Source: an uncultured Aquimonas sp. (GTDB lineage Bacteria > Pseudomonadota > Gammaproteobacteria > Xanthomonadales > Xanthomonadaceae). Taken from it: a stretch of DNA of 40,802 nucleotides. Numbering within the stretch: position 1 is the first letter of the stretch; the number at the start of each line of letters is the position of its first letter. A program made the translations under genes and the position numbers. Below the pieces are notes generated by a model that was not told the origin of the DNA, did no database searches, and saw only the letters and a list, made by a program, of their open reading frames with translations. Of the stretch, positions 40,787 to 40,802 are shown piece after piece. The stretch spans positions 1 to 40,802 of the forward strand of contig NZ_CALART010000050.1 in the NCBI RefSeq assembly GCF_937888285.1, read 5' to 3'.

Positions 40787-40802
40787 CGTGCGTGGAGGCT
40801 GG

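Noticed and set aside
1..40802. CRISPR array
   Set aside because: No series of regularly spaced 25-40 base repeats was seen; the only regular spacing is the 22-base iteron array.
1..40802. tRNA or rRNA genes
   Set aside because: No cloverleaf with a conserved TTCGA arm in context and no rRNA sequence was recognised by eye; a tRNA search program would settle this.

Overview
The window is GC-rich DNA (roughly two-thirds G+C by eye) that reads as part of a large plasmid or chromid of a beta-proteobacterium, most likely Burkholderiales. This is inferred from the codon bias, the DUF3701-type tyrosine recombinase, the Rep_3/ParA/ParB backbone and the accessory gene types; no rRNA or tRNA gene was seen, so the host is not fixed more closely.

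Layout. (1) 1-3.7 kb: two unknown genes, then a three-gene module (TIGR04255-like protein, HTH protein, SQTCDI-motif protein) joined by overlapping or adjacent start and stop codons. (2) 3.9-5.85 kb: remnants of an SMC/SbcC-type ATPase and a tyrosine integrase, joined out of frame. (3) 6.4-7.6 kb: an ArdB/KlcA-type antirestriction gene and two small genes. (4) 7.9-11.5 kb: a CBASS locus. A divergent capH (HTH) / capP (ImmA-type peptidase) pair faces a 60-aa gene, a CD-NTase and an E2-like gene. No effector is present; just after the E2 core the sequence runs into the antisense 5' end of a broken DUF1016 gene. (5) 11.6-21.2 kb: plasmid core, with a 1306-aa helicase, the Rep_3 initiator, an origin with 22-bp-spaced iterons and two DnaA boxes, parA, parB and three palindromic candidate parS sites. 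(6) 21.2-25.1 kb: an 820-aa tyrosine recombinase and two small genes.

(7) 25.5-35.1 kb is the most interesting part. A subtilase, a small I9-propeptide-like protein and a two-HKD phospholipase D-like protein lie on the plus strand. They converge on a minus-strand operon encoding a ubiquitin-like/E2 fusion, a JAB/E1 fusion and a DUF6527 protein. From a shared promoter region carrying an 11-bp perfect inverted repeat, a plus-strand operon diverges that encodes a sigma-70-like protein, an unknown protein, a 440-aa protein whose N-terminus looks like a proteasome beta subunit (Thr1, Asp17 and a Lys near 33 after Met removal) and a small charged protein. A bacterial Ub-like conjugation cassette next to a proteasome-like hydrolase with its own sigma-like regulator is the best candidate here for an undescribed system.

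(8) 35.1-39.4 kb: an IS3 OrfA remnant, a secreted protein, an anti-sigma gene beside a sigma gene that lost region 4, a lipoprotein, an AcfC-like binding protein and a frameshifted CusF gene. (9) 39.4-40.8 kb: merR, the mer promoter with the classical 19-bp spacer, merT, merP and a GDCCVxC protein, directly abutted by a Tn3-family terminal inverted repeat at the window end; merA is not in the window.
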